From positions 1-64,000 of the forward strand of contig NZ_JARXNQ010000004.1 in NCBI RefSeq assembly GCF_029872055.1: DNA of 64,000 nt. Direction: 5' to 3'. The stretch's first letter is position 1. Each line of letters starts with the position of its first letter. The translations under genes were made by a program, and so were the position numbers. The notes under the pieces are model-generated. The model was not told where the DNA came from and searched no databases. It was given only the letters and a program-made list of their open reading frames with translations. Below are positions 63,452 through 64,000 of the stretch, one piece after another. This DNA comes from Sulfurimonas sp. C5 (GTDB lineage: Bacteria; Campylobacterota; Campylobacteria; Campylobacterales; Sulfurimonadaceae).

Positions 63452-64000
63452 GGAACCTTTTTCTCCTTTTCAAAAATTTCATTATAGTTTTGCTGTGTCC
63501 ATTTTACAAAATAATATGGATTTAAAACTCTGTGAATAAAACGGATCTCATAATGGAGATGCGGTCCGTTACTCATCCCTGAGTTACCGGTATATCCTAT
63601 AAGCTGCCCTTTTTTTACAAATTGCCCGGATTTTATCACAATTTTATTTAAATGTCCGAAGTAAGATTTAAATCCGTACACATGTTCTAAAATTATCAGG
63701 TTTCCATAGCCGCTGCTTTTATGAAATCCAGCCCATTCTACCAGCCCGTCAGCCGTAGCATAAATAGGTGTGTTCATTGCCGCTTTAAGATCAGTTCCAC
63801 GATGAAACTCTTCTCTGTTTAAAGTTGGATGGATTCTGTAACCGAATTTACTAGTAATACCATTATATTCAACAGGAGAACCGCTAGGAATAAGATTTAA
63901 AAGAGTTAGACGCTGTGATGAGCTTAGTTTGGCCAAACTTACACGCTCTTCTAAGGTTTCGTTATCAATAGGTTTGAGCCCTATCATTTGTTCAATCTCT
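63367..64000 (-). CDS. M23-family peptidase, C-terminal part (cut by window end)
   Basis: The minus strand is open from 64000 down to the stop at 63367. The visible 210 residues form an M23/LytM endopeptidase domain: Zn ligands HRGTD (H and D) and HLHYEI (H), with SGYGNLIILEH between. An ATG at 63987 is in frame, but the sequence above it has no stop, so the true start, probably with a membrane helix or coiled coil, lies beyond the window. Its end overlaps the bactofilin gene by 85 bases. A D,D-endopeptidase on peptidoglycan, like Helicobacter Csd proteins, is expected. Confidence 0.88.
   Translation of the reverse strand, partial: EIEQMIGLKPIDNETLEERVSLAKLSSSQRLTLLNLIPSGSPVEYNGITSKFGYRIHPTLNREEFHRGTDLKAAMNTPIYATADGLVEWAGFHKSSGYGNLIILEHVYGFKSYFGHLNKIVIKSGQFVKKGQLIGYTGNSGMSNGPHLHYEIRFIHRVLNPYYFVKWTQQNYNEIFEKEKKVPWQSLITATSRITYQPILTQQLSQLEQR

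Noticed and set aside
1-64000. CRISPR array, prophage, insertion sequence or defence island
   Set aside because: No repeat-spacer pattern, transposase, integrase, phage structural gene or recognisable defence gene was seen.

Overview
The window is chromosomal DNA of a low-GC Campylobacterota (epsilonproteobacterial) genome, most like Sulfurimonas or a close sulfur-oxidising relative. The clues are an LPP20-family protein, a FlgR-like sigma-54 activator without a DNA-binding domain, a cheV-cheA-cheW operon in which CheA carries a C-terminal receiver, M23 peptidase plus bactofilin cell-shape genes as in Helicobacter, DUF2156 and Mla genes, and many c-di-GMP proteins. The genus is inferred from protein character alone. 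Most of the window is ordinary, densely packed core genome with few intergenic gaps.

Layout. 1-189 holds the start of an ammonium transporter (minus strand). 392-8539 (plus) runs gyrA, an LPP20-like protein, a small secreted protein, a FlgR-like activator, asd, yqhA, hemE and a radical SAM gene. 8536-9982 (minus) encodes a PDC-type membrane sensor and a degenerate CZB-like protein. 10172-11766 holds a periplasmic double-rhodanese protein convergent with an EAL phosphodiesterase whose promoter carries Fur-box-like palindromes. 11935-13313 looks like a 1.36-kb mini-island: the 3' end of tRNA-Asn is duplicated on its far side and it encloses two orphan genes. Then come tRNA-Asn, tRNA-Met(CAT), groES-groEL, and a c-di-GMP region (two diguanylate cyclases, 15604-18722) followed by a YceI protein.

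19531-25743 (minus) is a seven-gene operon: phosphohexomutase, pyrC, response regulator, histidine kinase, exbB, exbD and a degenerate-GGDEF/PilZ protein. 26011-29370 has a cold-shock gene with a structured leader, then pta-ackA. 29448-33314 has ychJ, an acetyltransferase, a tiny lipoprotein and a translation-related operon (ABC-F ATPase, DUF5718-like protein, SUI1-like factor). 33311-36747 has a Na/phosphate cotransporter, a GGDEF protein and an orphan gene. 36742-49571 (minus) is a long, almost gapless run: surE, tcdA, two small genes, greA, argC, lpxH-like, cheV, cheA, cheW, mlaE, mlaF, mlaD, a Mla-type lipoprotein and pepP. 49628-56807 (plus) has modE, an MCP-like truncated protein, rho, murI, murD and dnaX. 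56796-64000 (minus) has an M23 peptidase (cut by the window end), bactofilin, mfd, a YmdB-like phosphoesterase, an OmpR-type regulator, a small two-helix membrane protein, a DUF2156 protein and rimI.

How the genes fit together. The strongest non-core theme is signalling. One EAL protein, three intact GGDEF proteins and one PilZ/degenerate-GGDEF effector make a dispersed c-di-GMP network; one cyclase may sense gas through a globin-like domain and the phosphodiesterase may be iron-regulated. Chemotaxis core genes share an operon with lipid transport and lipid A genes. No rRNA, CRISPR array, insertion sequence or integrase was seen.
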